In this document: positions 48,087-57,012 of the stretch, one piece after another
Layout of the letters: the number at the start of each line of letters is the position of its first letter
How positions within the stretch are numbered: position 1 is the first letter of the stretch
Translations under genes and position numbers: made by a program
Notes under the pieces: model-generated
What the model was told of the DNA's origin: nothing
Databases searched by the model: none
What the model saw: the letters and a program-made list of their open reading frames with translations, nothing else
DNA from: Corallium rubrum
Lineage: Eukaryota > Cnidaria > Anthozoa > Scleralcyonacea > Coralliidae
Direction of reading: 5' to 3'
Assembly: GCA_964035015.1 (NCBI GenBank)
Contig: CAXIUP010000135.1
Span: forward strand, 904,411-968,410
DNA length: 64,000 bases

Positions 48087-48123
48087 ACGTTTCGAGCGAA
48101 GGCCCTTCGTCAGAGCGAAACGT
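48087..48123. repeat. Palindromic motif related to GIY-YIG/Penelope-like element ends
   Basis: ACGTTTCG (48087-48094) and CGAAACGT (48116-48123) enclose the internal palindrome GAAGGCCCTTC. On minus the core reads CTGACGA, a 13-nt spacer, then GAAAC, which partly resembles a hammerhead core. It is flanked by TATACTGCCGAAACAGAGAA, a context I associate with ends of Penelope-like elements from memory. Function not shown. Confidence 0.45.
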
Positions 48124-48204
48124 AAAGAGTGTAAACAAACAATGAGCTTATATACGAAAGGTAATCACGTGACCAAAAATAAGCCAATCAGATAAAAATG
48201 ACAA

Positions 48205-48600
48205 TAACAAATTGAGGAGGAAGAGGAGGAGGAGGAGAAAGAGGAGGAGGAGGAGAAAGAGGAGGAGGAGGAGGAGAAAGAGGAGGAGGAGGAGGAGAAA
48301 GAGGAGGAGAAAGAGGAGGAGGAGCAGCAGGAGCAGCAGGAGGAGGAGAAAGAGGAGGAGGCGGAGGAGAAAGAGGAAGAGGAGAAGGAGGGGAAAGAGG
48401 AGGAGGAGGAGGAGAAAGAGGAGGAGGAGGAGGAGGGGGGAAAGAGGAGGAGAAGAAAGAGGAGGAGGAGAAGGAGAAAGATAAATAAATAAGAAGAAAT
48501 TCTCTAGAAATATTTATTCTGCTCATGTTCTTCACCTTACTAAAACTTTTGATATGTAAATCTTTGAACGAAAACCGAAATAAATATTTTAAGCAAAATG

Positions 48601-48640
<40 letters not shown>

Positions 48641-48698
48641 TGTGTGTTTATTTGCTCCTCCTCCTCCTCTTTCTCCTCCTCCTCCTGCTCCTCTTAAA
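48205..48698. repeat. Purine-rich (GGA)n tract, (TG)n and inverted (CTC)n
   Basis: GAGGAG-type sequence fills 48205-48480, a TG run lies at 48604-48650, and CTCCTCCTC sequence at 48655-48698 is the reverse complement of the purine tract. The two arms could pair over about 40 bp. The proline-rich minus frame through here is a composition artefact. Confidence 0.85.
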
Positions 48699-48749
48699 AT
48701 GTGTTTTTTGGTAGCGTTTTCCTCATTTAGACACTGACTGACAATAGAG

Positions 48750-49065
48750 ATGTTGATCAAAAAGCACAAACCGTTTCTAACTTTTATGTACAAGTGAACC
48801 TATTCAACAGCGAGCTCTGTTGGAGACTGCAAGCCCCGAGCAAATTAGATGCACTTGTGATTGTATGTTGAACTTTTGGTCAATGCAATATCAATTATCA
48901 CCTGCTTTGCTTGAAGACGTTAAGCCTTATAGCGACGACATATCAACTTTGGCTAGTCCCCGAAGTAGTTTTATGAGAAAAAAGGAGATACTGGTTCAAA
49001 AAGGTGCAGGATTTCTTGATGTCTTACTTGGTCCTGTTTTAGAAGGACTCGCAGAACTAATATAA
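48750..49065 (+). pseudogene. Polinton/adintovirus-type small capsid-associated protein, frameshifted
   Basis: Starting at the ATG at 48750 the frame gives a basic N-terminus (LIKKHKPFL). After a one-base shift near 48795 it continues with QRALLETASPEQIRC, CDCMLN, a charged region, and KKEILVQKGAGFLDVLLGP at the C-terminus. This matches my recollection of a small basic protein with a KKxxLVQKGGGFL ending, encoded by Polinton-like elements and adintoviruses and compared by others to adenovirus core proteins. It would be a virion component. The middle basic segment is less basic than I would expect, consistent with decay. Assignment is by pattern memory only. Confidence 0.55.
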
Positions 49066-49109
49066 AAGAACGATATTTTGTAAAGACCCTCATTCGAACC
49101 CTGAACACG

Positions 49110-49778
49110 ATGGGAGAAAGATTACATGATGATTTTCGTGTTAAAGAAATACTGTCACACTTTGACTACGGAGTCGATGAAGCGACAGCGTCTTCTTTGC
49201 TGAATAGTTTACTCGCGTCCTATGTCAACTTAACATGGAATCCCAAAGGAGAAATTGTGTATCAAGGAAGAACTATACCAAACACAAAAATAGCCGAATT
49301 GGTAGAATACTGCGTATCACCTTACGTCTCAGGAATTCCAAAACCAGCTGGTCTAAATGTATTTGTAAAAGGACTCGCCGACATTAACATTGACAAAAAC
49401 CTTATCGAAAATGTTCGAGTGCTAACAATGTTCGTGCAGGCAGAAGAAGAAACAGAGGGCGAAAACGAAGAAACTCCCTCCGAAGAAGATTCAGAAAACG
49501 ATAAGGGTTACACCGAAATAGAATCAGAAAATTCTATAATTGACGAACCTGTTGATTGTGAACGTTGTCAGAATCCTGTTAATTTTACACATGTAATTGA
49601 GTGTCCTAAGTGTTTGTGGAAATATTTTAATAACTGCGTTAAGCGAAATCTAATATGTAATGTTTGTGGTACAGAATTCAAGGCTCATGATCCATGCCTT
49701 CGGATTATAAGATGTACAGTATGCCCATATGCTCGTGTTATCGATAGATCACAAAATAATGAAGAGGTTTTTGTGTAA
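49110..49778 (+). CDS. Polinton-associated CxxC protein of unknown function
   Basis: This 222-residue open frame begins at a proper ATG, 44 bp after the preceding gene. The N-terminal 110 residues contain WNPKGEIVYQGRTIPN and PKPAGLNVFVKGLADINI, a pattern I associate with an uncharacterised small protein of Polinton-like elements. A Glu-rich linker (about residues 112-145) follows. The C-terminal third has four CxxC pairs (CERC, CPKC, CNVC, CTVC), as expected for zinc ribbons. AATAAA at 49794 could serve polyadenylation. The frame is intact although its neighbours are broken, so it may be under selection or simply be young. No function can be given. Confidence 0.55.
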   Translation: MGERLHDDFRVKEILSHFDYGVDEATASSLLNSLLASYVNLTWNPKGEIVYQGRTIPNTKIAELVEYCVSPYVSGIPKPAGLNVFVKGLADINIDKNLIENVRVLTMFVQAEEETEGENEETPSEEDSENDKGYTEIESENSIIDEPVDCERCQNPVNFTHVIECPKCLWKYFNNCVKRNLICNVCGTEFKAHDPCLRIIRCTVCPYARVIDRSQNNEEVFV

Positions 49779-49875
49779 AGATATATTTCTCAATAAAATA
49801 TTTTAAATTCTATATTACATGTATGCGTGTTGCTAATGACTTTCTCGCCTAGACTTGCTCAAGCGCTTAATCCTC

Positions 49876-50467
49876 TTAATGTCCCCTAATGAGTTTCTCT
49901 TTTGTCTCCTGCACGTGCACTGAGCATAAATATGCAAATATCAGTCTGAGTAGAAGGTACCCTAGCAACCGCGGAGAACTAATAATCATTCGTCTGTATT
50001 TAGACAAGTTAATACAGTTTAAATCATTGATCGTTCTTCTTACGGCTTCTCGAATTGATTCTTCATCCAAGGATTCGTTTACTCTATACACTAGGGTTAG
50101 ATAAGCGATAATTCGACCAAAATTGTTGGGGTTCATCTCTTCATAAATTTGTTGAAGACATATTCTGTATTTGGTTACTGATGCTATCAAATAGTACTCG
50201 ATGTTCTTCTAGACAATGTTTAAGGTGATACGACAGAGTGTGCTTGTCGATATCTACCTTATTTCTCTTTAGTTCATCCCAAATAATAACCATGATGTGG
50301 TCTGTACGCTTTCGTGTCCCACAAGTGTTGGCTATAAGTAGGGTTAGGTGTATAAATGAAAGTTGGTTTCTATTAGTTATAAGGATGTAGGCTATCGTCT
50401 TTTGATAATGAGGTAACTTCGGAAAACAGTCGGAGAATGACGTATTACACGGGGGATTGAGCAACAA
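49876..50467 (-). pseudogene. Divergent Bcl-2-like protein, probably frameshifted
   Basis: Two overlapping minus frames form one candidate. The upstream frame (50467-50141) includes LSYHLKHCLEEHRVLFDSI, resembling the BH3 region and following helix of compact Bcl-2 homologues. The downstream frame (50190-49876) has NNFGRIIAYLTLVYRV, resembling BH1 (usually NWGR in cellular proteins). A frame change near 50150-50190 is needed between them. A GGW-type BH2 motif is not seen. Bcl-2 relatives regulate mitochondrial apoptosis, and adintoviruses and other DNA viruses are known to carry such genes. It converges on the two Polinton-like genes, which supports a common origin. Distinguishing a captured cellular gene from chance similarity needs a structure-aware search. 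Confidence 0.45.
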
Positions 50468-50844
50468 GCTAGGGTTAGGGGGTCTCGGAAGAGTGCGAGT
50501 CGGTTATGACGTAGTGAATACCGGGGGGTTGAGTGACAGCTTGGGCTAGGGGTTAGGATTAGAGTGCCCCAAAGGAGCATAAGACATGATGACGTATGCA
50601 TAATGAGATTAGGATTAGGAGGTCCCAAAGGAGCATGAGAATGAATAAATAATAAGTTGAATATTTAATGAGGCGGCATCCCTTTGGTCTCCATAGTGGG
50701 GGGTATCACTACTCATTTGCTATTCATACCGTCGATGAGCAAGAAGGAGGGGGTGTAAAAAGGATGAGCGAGAGTAAAAATATATAAAGTGAAAACACTG
50801 TTTATGTCCACCCTGGCTAAACAGAAACAATGTCTTCAGAGGTG
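50468..50844. other. Gene-free interval with TTAGG-like words
   Basis: No gene seen. Scattered AGGGTTAGGG and GGATTAGGA words occur at 50470-50620, and the segment around GGTCCCAAAGGAGCAT is duplicated (near 50567 and 50621). Confidence 0.45.
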
Positions 50845-51439
50845 TTAAATAAAAGAAAAACGTTCGTTGAGTCCGTGAGGATGAATTGTACCAATTTTGA
50901 AAATGAGACGCTTTTCTAGTCTTTTGCGACTGACATTAGCGCCAGAAATGGGTGAGATGGCACAAACTTGCATGTCCGAAATACAGTGATTGGCAGGCAC
51001 TATTAAAACGTCGGGCAACAGGCTTGTCAACATCATTGTTCCTCACAGAACGAAGATGTTCAGCAAACCTGTCAGATAAACGTCTGCCAGTTTCACCGAT
51101 GTAAAGCATGCAACATTTATTGCAAGAAATACAGTAAATGATGTTGGAAGAGATGCAAGTAAAACTAAGCTGAATAACAAAATTAGATTTAGGTCTCAAA
51201 ATACATGTAGCGGAGTTAAGAAAGGAACACGTGTAACAACGGATACGGGAGCAAGAAAAAGTACCCGCTGGTGCCAATAGATTTTTTCTAAGGGCACTAC
51301 GCATTAAACCACCACGAATATTTTTATTTCGCCGAAAAGAGATTAAAGGGTTGTTGGTGAAAATAGCTGGTACTGTGTATTTATACACACTAGTAGAAGT
51401 ACAACTCTTTACCTCAGCGTCATGTAATCGGAAGCCCAA
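50845..51439 (-). pseudogene. GIY-YIG endonuclease end of a Penelope-like element
   Basis: The frame from 51439 has PLISFRRNKNIRGGLMRSAL, a cysteine cluster (CSRIRCYTC), then NIIYCISCNKCCMLYIGETG with RRLSDRFAEHL. This is a GIY-YIG nuclease core with YCISC/YIGETGR in the form found in Penelope-like elements. The nuclease nicks the target for primed reverse transcription. A frameshift near 51003 moves the C-terminal 45 residues (SDMQVCAISPISG to NERFSFI) into the frame ending at 50845. The RT domain is absent upstream of about 51480, so this is a 5'-truncated copy. It complements, but does not join, the 5' fragment at 36.5-37.3 kb. Confidence 0.8.
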
Positions 51440-52218
51440 AACACTTCCTGAACTACCAATATAGTGCTTCGGTCTACTGTTTGGTCAGTACTAGTGACAG
51501 TACAGACTCTATCTGTTAATGACAAAGAACATAATTTAAGCTGCACATTTAAGAAAAGAAAGGTTGGTCATGATTCACTTAAAACAAGACGCCTGCTTAG
51601 GCGTTCACTCGAGCTACTGATTTCTGCAAATATTGGCATAGGCCTTAAATTAACGCTCGGCACAAATTCTCTATATATGGTCTTATACGAAGTACTTGGT
51701 TCCATGAAGCGATTTGGTGTAAACAAGCTTATTAGCCGAAAAATTAAACGATCTTAGTACTTTCAGTAGACTAGACAAAACCACAAAACCCATAGTGCTG
51801 AATTCGGCAGATTCGAGCGATGGTTCCGATGTAGAATCATGTAAATCGTACCAACAGAAACTATTTAAACATGTTTTGAAACACATTTTCCAAATGAAAT
51901 ACGACACCTTCACGATAGGCGATTTGTAGACGACTATAAACATATCTAAACATATTTTTTCATTATCGGTGCCTACTAGGTAAACATGTATATGTTCTTT
52001 GATATTCTGTGGCTCTTTCTTGTATCTCTACTAGTCCTCAAGTCAAGTCAAGGCTTCGGCCTAGGTACTGATGTCAATACGGCATTTTCTCGCGTCTGTA
52101 TTAAATATAAACAAGACAGCTTACCTTTTATAAATACTTCAACAGATCCTGGTGGGTTTCTAAATTGGCTATTCTGTTTCGCTATAAAAACGGCCTGGGA
52201 GACTAATGATCACGACCC

Positions 52219-52249
<31 letters not shown>

Positions 52250-52660
52250 AAAATAATAATAACAGAGCCGAAACCTAGACTCGGCTACCACAGGTAGCCC
52301 GAGTAATTAACATTTTAATGTTTTGCTGTATAATTCAGAATTTGGCTGACACCTGGGTAGGGTTAAACATGTATTGTTTCAATATGCCTTGTCAGAAATA
52401 GAAAACTAGCAGGAGTGATGTGCATTTGTGGAACACTAAAGTCGTGTTGGGGGAGCATTCTTTGAGTGGATGTCAGTCACATCAAATATGCGCACTGCCT
52501 TGACATCTCTTACACCAACTATTTAAATACAAAACAAAACACATACTGTACCAGTATTTGTATTGGTTAATTTTGACATGTGTCTTGGAAAAACTAGCTA
52601 TAATAGTGGAAAATGACTGTGCAATAGCTGTATAATGTACTACCCAAAAATGTTACATAC
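51440..52660. other. No supported gene
   Basis: The frame at 51986-52297 starts with a signal-peptide-like hydrophobic stretch (FFDILWLFLVSLLVL) but runs into a C run and an A run (52207-52252) and matches nothing I know. The frame at 51464-51757 is basic and unrecognised. Neither is called. Confidence 0.4.
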
Positions 52661-53000
52661 CATCAGTTCCTTGTCCTAGGTATGCTTTGTCATCCATTGA
52701 TATCACCAAACTCTCTGCTCTACGTTCTTCACTAAACAGGCTCAACTTAGCATTCCGTACATGCTTCCTCTGGTGTTTTGTGCACTCATTTTCATCATCT
52801 GTTGTTTTTGGCGGCTTTTTGGAGCAAAACAGCCATTTCCCTTTGTGTGCTCTTGCTGCAGTTGAACGTATATTCCTGGGCCGTGATCGAATCAATGCAG
52901 TTGTGGCACTCGTAATCAGTTTTTCCCTCATTTCTCGTCTAAAGTGATTGGCCAAAGATAAGAAATCTATCATGCCTTCGACCATGTGCAGTTGCCTTTT
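52661..53000 (-). CDS. Exon of an unrecognised minus-strand gene
   Basis: The exon lies between acceptor AACTCAG (53001-53007) and donor GTATGT (from 52660) and is 340 nt open throughout. It begins KRQLHMVEGMIDFLSLANHF and includes a basic segment with RARPRNIRSTAARAHKGK-like spacing, KKPPKTTDDENE, KHQRKHVRNAKLS and LVISMDDKAYLGQGTD at the end. I recall related sequences as uncharacterised multi-copy invertebrate genes but can name no function. An MDDKAY-type acidic motif near the exon end is the most conserved-looking feature. Phase does not fit the next recognisable upstream exon, so either an exon is missing or the gene has decayed. Confidence 0.5.
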
Positions 53001-53209
53001 CTGAGTTCAAAGTTCCATTAGGAATTACCAACGTCGAGTCGGTTCTGGGAAAAACGTGACACTGCTTCAGTGCTTCACTGGCATTTTATAAAACACAAAC
53101 CACAATTAAAGTGCAATTTTTCTTTAGTATTTTATATCTATACTATTCAAAACCCCTTTATATAAAATTTGTGAAACTCAATGACAGTTTGACACGCATA
53201 CATATTTAC

Positions 53210-53378
53210 CTCTTTCTGTGCAATGATGCACACAAACACGCAGGCCATATTCCGGATGTAGCAGATGATCTATGAATTCGCCTTTACCCACTTCACGAAG
53301 CATGAAACTGTTAAACATTCCATAGGCATCAAACGCCAGATAACCCCAAGCAACATTATAGTCAATTGTATTAACTTG
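53210..53378 (-). pseudogene. Upstream exon of the unrecognised minus-strand gene, split by a MITE
   Basis: The frame reads IDYNVAWGYLAFDAYGMFNS then LREVGKGEFIDHLLHPEYGL and ends CTER at donor GTAAAT (53209). A hAT-like MITE (53379-53675) has been inserted at the left of this coding stretch, and upstream of it the frame meets a TAA before reaching the exon at 53699-53995. The composition is clearly coding-like, but the gene is interrupted. Confidence 0.5.
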
Positions 53379-53675
53379 CCAGTCTGGAAAGTTTGCAAAT
53401 TTCGCGGCGGAGATCAAATTTTGGCCGCCATTTTCGCGGGCAGATCGTGGAATTTTCGCGGGCAGATCGTGGAATTTGCGCGGGCATGTCGCGAAATTTG
53501 CTCCCAATTGCGCGGCCGCGCGGATTTTTTCTCGCAATTTCGCGGTCGCGACCGATTTTCTTCATGATTTTCGCGGCTGCGGCCAATTTTCTTCACGATT
53601 TCGCGGCCGCATAAATTAGGTCTGAAAATCTCGCGACGGATATATCCGTCGCGAGGTACAAACTTTCCAGTCTGG
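53379..53675. mobile_element. hAT-like MITE with 8-bp target duplication
   Basis: A 297-bp element bounded by CCAGTCTGGAAAGTTTG and its inverse CAAACTTTCCAGTCTGG (16 of 17 match as inverted repeats). It is flanked by TTAACTTG on both sides (53371-53378 and 53676-53683). An 8-bp duplication is typical of the hAT superfamily. The interior is GC-rich, with diverged repeats around TTTCGCGG and NotI-like GCGGCCGC words, and has no transposase. Confidence 0.85.
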
Positions 53676-53698
53676 TTAACTTGTATTAACCAGTGGAG

Positions 53699-53995
53699 TT
53701 AAAAGTTGTCAGAAAACAAACAGTAATCCTTCAAGGACTTGTGATTTGGATCTGTTCTTTCGATAAAAGTGCAAGAAGTCTTCAAGCTTCTCCTCGTTGT
53801 ACTCAGGAGGACATGTCTGCAAACTCCTTCGTACGAGATTACTCGAATCAACCCTGGAAGCAGCCCTTCTTTTACTCCGTTCTGTATTAAAAGATGCATT
53901 TTCATGTTTGAGCAACAATCAGAGGAACGTTCAGGTTCTTGCTGTTCATCATCATCAAGGGAAACGGAAAACTCAGCGTCGACTGTGGCCGCCAT
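53699..53995 (-). pseudogene. Putative first exon of the unrecognised minus-strand gene
   Basis: The frame starts MAATVDAEFSVSLDDDEQQE in a Kozak-like, YY1-like context (the reverse complement of GCCGCCATATT). Its second half is better continued by the overlapping frame 53918-53709 (VRRSLQTCPPEYNEEKLEDF), which implies a frameshift near 53850. It ends at a TAA just before the MITE. Function unknown. Confidence 0.4.
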
Positions 53996-54087
53996 ATTAC
54001 CTTGATCTAGATGAAGTACTTGCGTCGATCTTCACGGAAACCGCAGTTTGTTTGTGCGCTCACCCATGTGAAGCGCGACTTGTCAAC
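53996..54087. promoter_or_regulatory. Possible bidirectional promoter of a head-to-head gene pair
   Basis: Only 92 bp separate the first Met codons of the minus gene (53995) and plus gene (54088). No TATA box is seen. GCCGCCATATT at 53988-53998 overlaps the minus start codon and fits the YY1 consensus, a common feature of TATA-less divergent promoters. Confidence 0.4.
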
Positions 54088-54254
54088 ATGGCTTCGGCTG
54101 TTCCCAGTTCGAGTGAAGACATTAGTTCTTTCCTCAGTTTCCCATCTCTACCAGAAAGCTATGGTTTATATATAACGCGATGCTTTATTCAGTGATGGTA
54201 TAAGGAAAATTGATCATCTTCAAGACCTTGCAGAAGATGACTTGGAACAATACG
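54088..54254 (+). pseudogene. SAM gene exon 1: first half of SAM domain 1, frameshifted
   Basis: The frame starts MASAVPSSSEDISSFLSFPS. Near 54170 a one-base shift is needed to continue into SDGIRKIDHLQDLAEDDLEQ, which is SAM-like. The exon ends TACG with donor GTACTT. Joined in phase 1 to 54406 it completes a SAM domain ending in YGFKIYSHESRYI-like sequence. Confidence 0.5.
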
Positions 54255-54405
54255 GTACTTAGTTAAATTAATTAGCCGTGACTTTGCCATTTGATTTTAA
54301 AGCATGTTTATCTTATTACAATAAATGCAAATTTAGCGTAATTCATCATTTGCCTAAACATCGAAAGTTTTCAAAACGCTTTTCGTTTTCATTTAATATT
54401 GTTAG

Positions 54406-54603
54406 GCTTCAAGATTTATTCGCATGAAAGCAGATATATAGTGTTTGCCCAACGCGCCGTTGCTGTCCCAAAGAAAGTTGACCCGGTCGCCAGTTTTCTA
54501 TGTTTTGTTGATCTGGGACAGTACGAAGACGAGTTCGTTGCAGATGGTGTTACTAATGTCGGACACATTCTTGACATAAAGGAAGAAGACTGTTTCAGTT
54601 ATG
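54406..54603 (+). CDS. SAM gene exon 2: end of SAM 1 and start of SAM 2
   Basis: Acceptor ATTGTTAG (ending 54405) and donor GTGAGG (54604) bound a 198-nt open exon in phase 1-1. It reads FKIYSHESRYIVFAQRAV, the last helix of the first SAM domain. VASFLCFVDLGQYEDEF and VTNVGHILDIKEEDCFSYG follow, opening a second. Tandem SAM domains usually build oligomeric scaffolds. Confidence 0.6.
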
Positions 54604-54685
54604 GTGAGGATATACATCCATAAACCATTGAAATATTTAAAAGTGTTATTCATTTTGCTGACGATTTATTTTTTATGAATTGCAG

Positions 54686-55074
54686 GAATGAATGAGATTG
54701 AACTCAGACGATTTCTGCTTTTGCGTAAGGAGGTTTTCTCTGCTCTGACGACAGGATATTTAAAATGGAAATCTCAACCAAAATGGAAAGACCCTAAATA
54801 CGGGTATGCCCCATATGCCAAACATGAGAGAGTTAAATTTATGAATGAAGAGGTATTGCCGGCATTGAGTTGTGGAAGAAAATAGAGAAGCATGGACAAG
54901 AACTACAGAACGTTTGCATGCTGATGTTGGGAGATGTTTGCAACATGATTACCAACTGAAGCCAAAAGACCTTGGTATGCTGGACAATAACCTTCAGTCA
55001 TTGAAAAAATTGAACACTGAACCAGATCTGCATCTGCAGCAAGAAAGATGCTATCCTGACAGATAATGTTCAAC
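54686..55074 (+). pseudogene. SAM gene exon 3: end of SAM 2 plus unknown region, frameshifted
   Basis: Acceptor GAATTGCAG (ending 54685) restores phase 1, and GMNEIELRRFLLLRKEV finishes the second SAM domain. A segment KWKDPKYGYAPYAKHERVKF follows. A shift near 54855 leads into GIELWKKIEKHGQELQNVC, and the frame then breaks again. The region beyond SAM 2 matches no domain I know. Confidence 0.5.
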
Positions 55075-55810
55075 TATTTGGAAAAGTCACCAATAAATTG
55101 AAGCCTGGTACTGAATGTGCACATACTTTCCATGAGAAGTGCATTACAAAGATTAATGATATGAAGTGAAGGAGAAAGTGCAGTTTTTAAAACAGAAACA
55201 CCAGCAGTTGTATACGGTAAAGAAGAGGACAGGATTGAAGACCACAGCAAGGAAAGTGAAGGAAGGCAAGAGCAATCACGGACAAGAAAGCAAAGACGGT
55301 TGAAAGCAAATGTCAACAACATTCTGGCAGCAATTTCACCAGGCTACTCAGCTACTGGAGCTATAGAAACTTTAGATGCCAAATATGTGCAGCAACTGAA
55401 TCTTCGACAGGTCAAATGGGTTATTGCCAAAACCTGTGGAGTTTGAATTTCTGGACCTTCTTAAACCAGTAGTTAAAAAGGCAGTCCTGGACCACAAGTC
55501 AAGTGAATGTGACAGCACTGGCCACGGGAATGATTCAGTGTCTGAAATTGAAATTGAAATTGAAAGTGGCAGTGATACAAGTGATAAAAGTGGCAGTGAA
55601 CAAAGTGGAATTGATACCCGTGAAGATGGGAATTGGGGTGACGAAGATTGGCAGGCTAGTATTAGCAACACTGATGAGGATATTATTGCATTTCAAACAG
55701 ATGAAGAGCAAGAATCTGATTCCGAAGAAGGCAGCTGTGACGTCGATGAAGTGATGACAGAGGAACAAGTCCAATTAATAGAGTCCTACTATGAACTTTA
55801 TGATTTTTAA
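55075..55810 (+). pseudogene. Decayed 3' part of the SAM gene with acidic tail
   Basis: Coding-like, lysine-rich sequence with several frame changes (55075-55420) is followed by a 128-residue open frame (55424-55810) with KPVEFEFLDLLKPVVKK, a Ser/Glu/Asp-rich stretch and the end QVQLIESYYELYDF. AATAAA at 55878 may be the polyadenylation signal. The clean final frame suggests the decay is recent or that exon structure is not fully resolved. Confidence 0.4.
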
Positions 55811-56384
55811 CTTTAATATTTTTGGAAATTGTAAAACAGTATAAACCGTTTGGCTTCATTTGACATTGTTTGACATCTAATAAATTTGGAACTCTGTTTT
55901 CTAAATATTGAAGAAAATAAGAATTTGATGTAGTCTCTTAATGACCATGTGTGTTAATATAGGTTTTGTAAGTTTGCGGTATTGACAGTATTGAATGCTT
56001 CAAATAAGATAACCCACCCCCTACCTGAGGCCCAAAATAGCATGACCCACCCCATCGAGAAGACTGAAAACATGGTGCCCCACCCCCCTTGTGCTCCGGC
56101 CCACCCCCCTATACTTATTGACCAGTCCCTAAACAGTATTTTCCCTTTTGAATAACGTTTATTTACCGGTAGCCATGAGCTATGGCCGTTGCTGCCTTGG
56201 TTAAATTTAACCCCTGCGGGATTATTTCATTTTGGTTAATGTAAATAGTTTACTGCCAAGAATCGCCCCAAGTCGTATCACTATATCAACTAAGTGCAAA
56301 ATAAACCCTTTTAAACATTTCCCCCCATTGTTTTCTAGTCTAAGAAATATTTTAAGAAAACTAAAATAAGATTTAATTTTTGAA
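55811..56384. other. Gene-free interval
   Basis: Contains CCCACCCC-rich short repeats at 56010-56115 and nothing that looks coding. Confidence 0.5.
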
Positions 56385-56485
56385 TTAACCCTTTATCGCC
56401 CAACGATGTCTTTAGTATTTTACTCTGACTAATGCCAGACGATTTTACTCAGCAATGGAGTGGCTACTGGGCGATAAAAGGTTAA
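56385..56485. mobile_element. Short MITE, 101 bp
   Basis: Inverted ends TTAACCCTTTATCGCCCA (56385-56402) and TGGGCGATAAAAGGTTAA (56468-56485) differ at one position. The interior (ACTCTGACTAATGCCAGACG and on) is shared with the repeats at 960-1000, 1800, 4980, 5880 and 7190. A partial second copy starts at 56499. Confidence 0.7.
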
Positions 56486-56554
56486 TAGACTATCTCGGTT
56501 AACCCTTTATCGCCCAACGATGTCTTTAGTATTTTACTCTGAGGTATGTCCACT

Positions 56555-56920
56555 ATAGCCATTGGATGGTAGCAGATGGTAGCAGATGGCAGTAGAGGGT
56601 AGCAGACGGTACCGATGGTGCAGATGGTACGGATGGTACCATACCGATCGTGCAGATGGTACCGATGGTGCAGATGGTAACAGACGGTAGCAGGTAGTAA
56701 CAGGTCGTAGCAGATGGATGCAGATGGTAACAGACGGTAACAGATTGTAACAGATGGTAGGGGACTTAGAATAGATGGAGAGTATGATGGAACGGATGGT
56801 ACAGATGGTGCAGATGGTAACAGACGGTAGCAGGTAGTAACAGATCGTAGCAGATGGATGCAGATGGTAACAGATTGTAACAGATGGTAGGGGACTTACA
56901 ATAGATGGAGAGTATGACGG
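56555..56920. repeat. CAGATGGTA-type minisatellite, left arm
   Basis: Diverged units such as GCAGATGGTAACAGACGGTA in two longer repeated blocks (about 56640-56770 and 56800-56920). The same minisatellite continues at 61585-61700 on the other side of the LINE, showing that the LINE inserted into it. Confidence 0.85.
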
Positions 56921-57012
56921 ATGCCCCTACCGCGATCGCCGGCGCGTGACGAGCGGTTGTGCTCTACAGATGCTCCCGTAGAACAACTCTTTTAAACTTA
57001 CAATTTGTCAAT

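Noticed and set aside
48188-48793. 201-residue Pro/Ser-rich minus frame and Arg-rich plus frame
   Set aside because: Translations of a (GGA)n/(TCC)n tract with a TG run.
49110-49778. Cellular RING finger or zinc-finger regulator
   Set aside because: CxxC spacing does not fit a RING, and the N-terminal part resembles a Polinton-associated protein better.
50460-50630. Interstitial telomere (TTAGGG words)
   Set aside because: Only scattered, non-tandem matches.
51986-52297. Secreted protein with signal peptide
   Set aside because: The frame depends on a C run and A run for its second half and has no recognisable domain or splice support.
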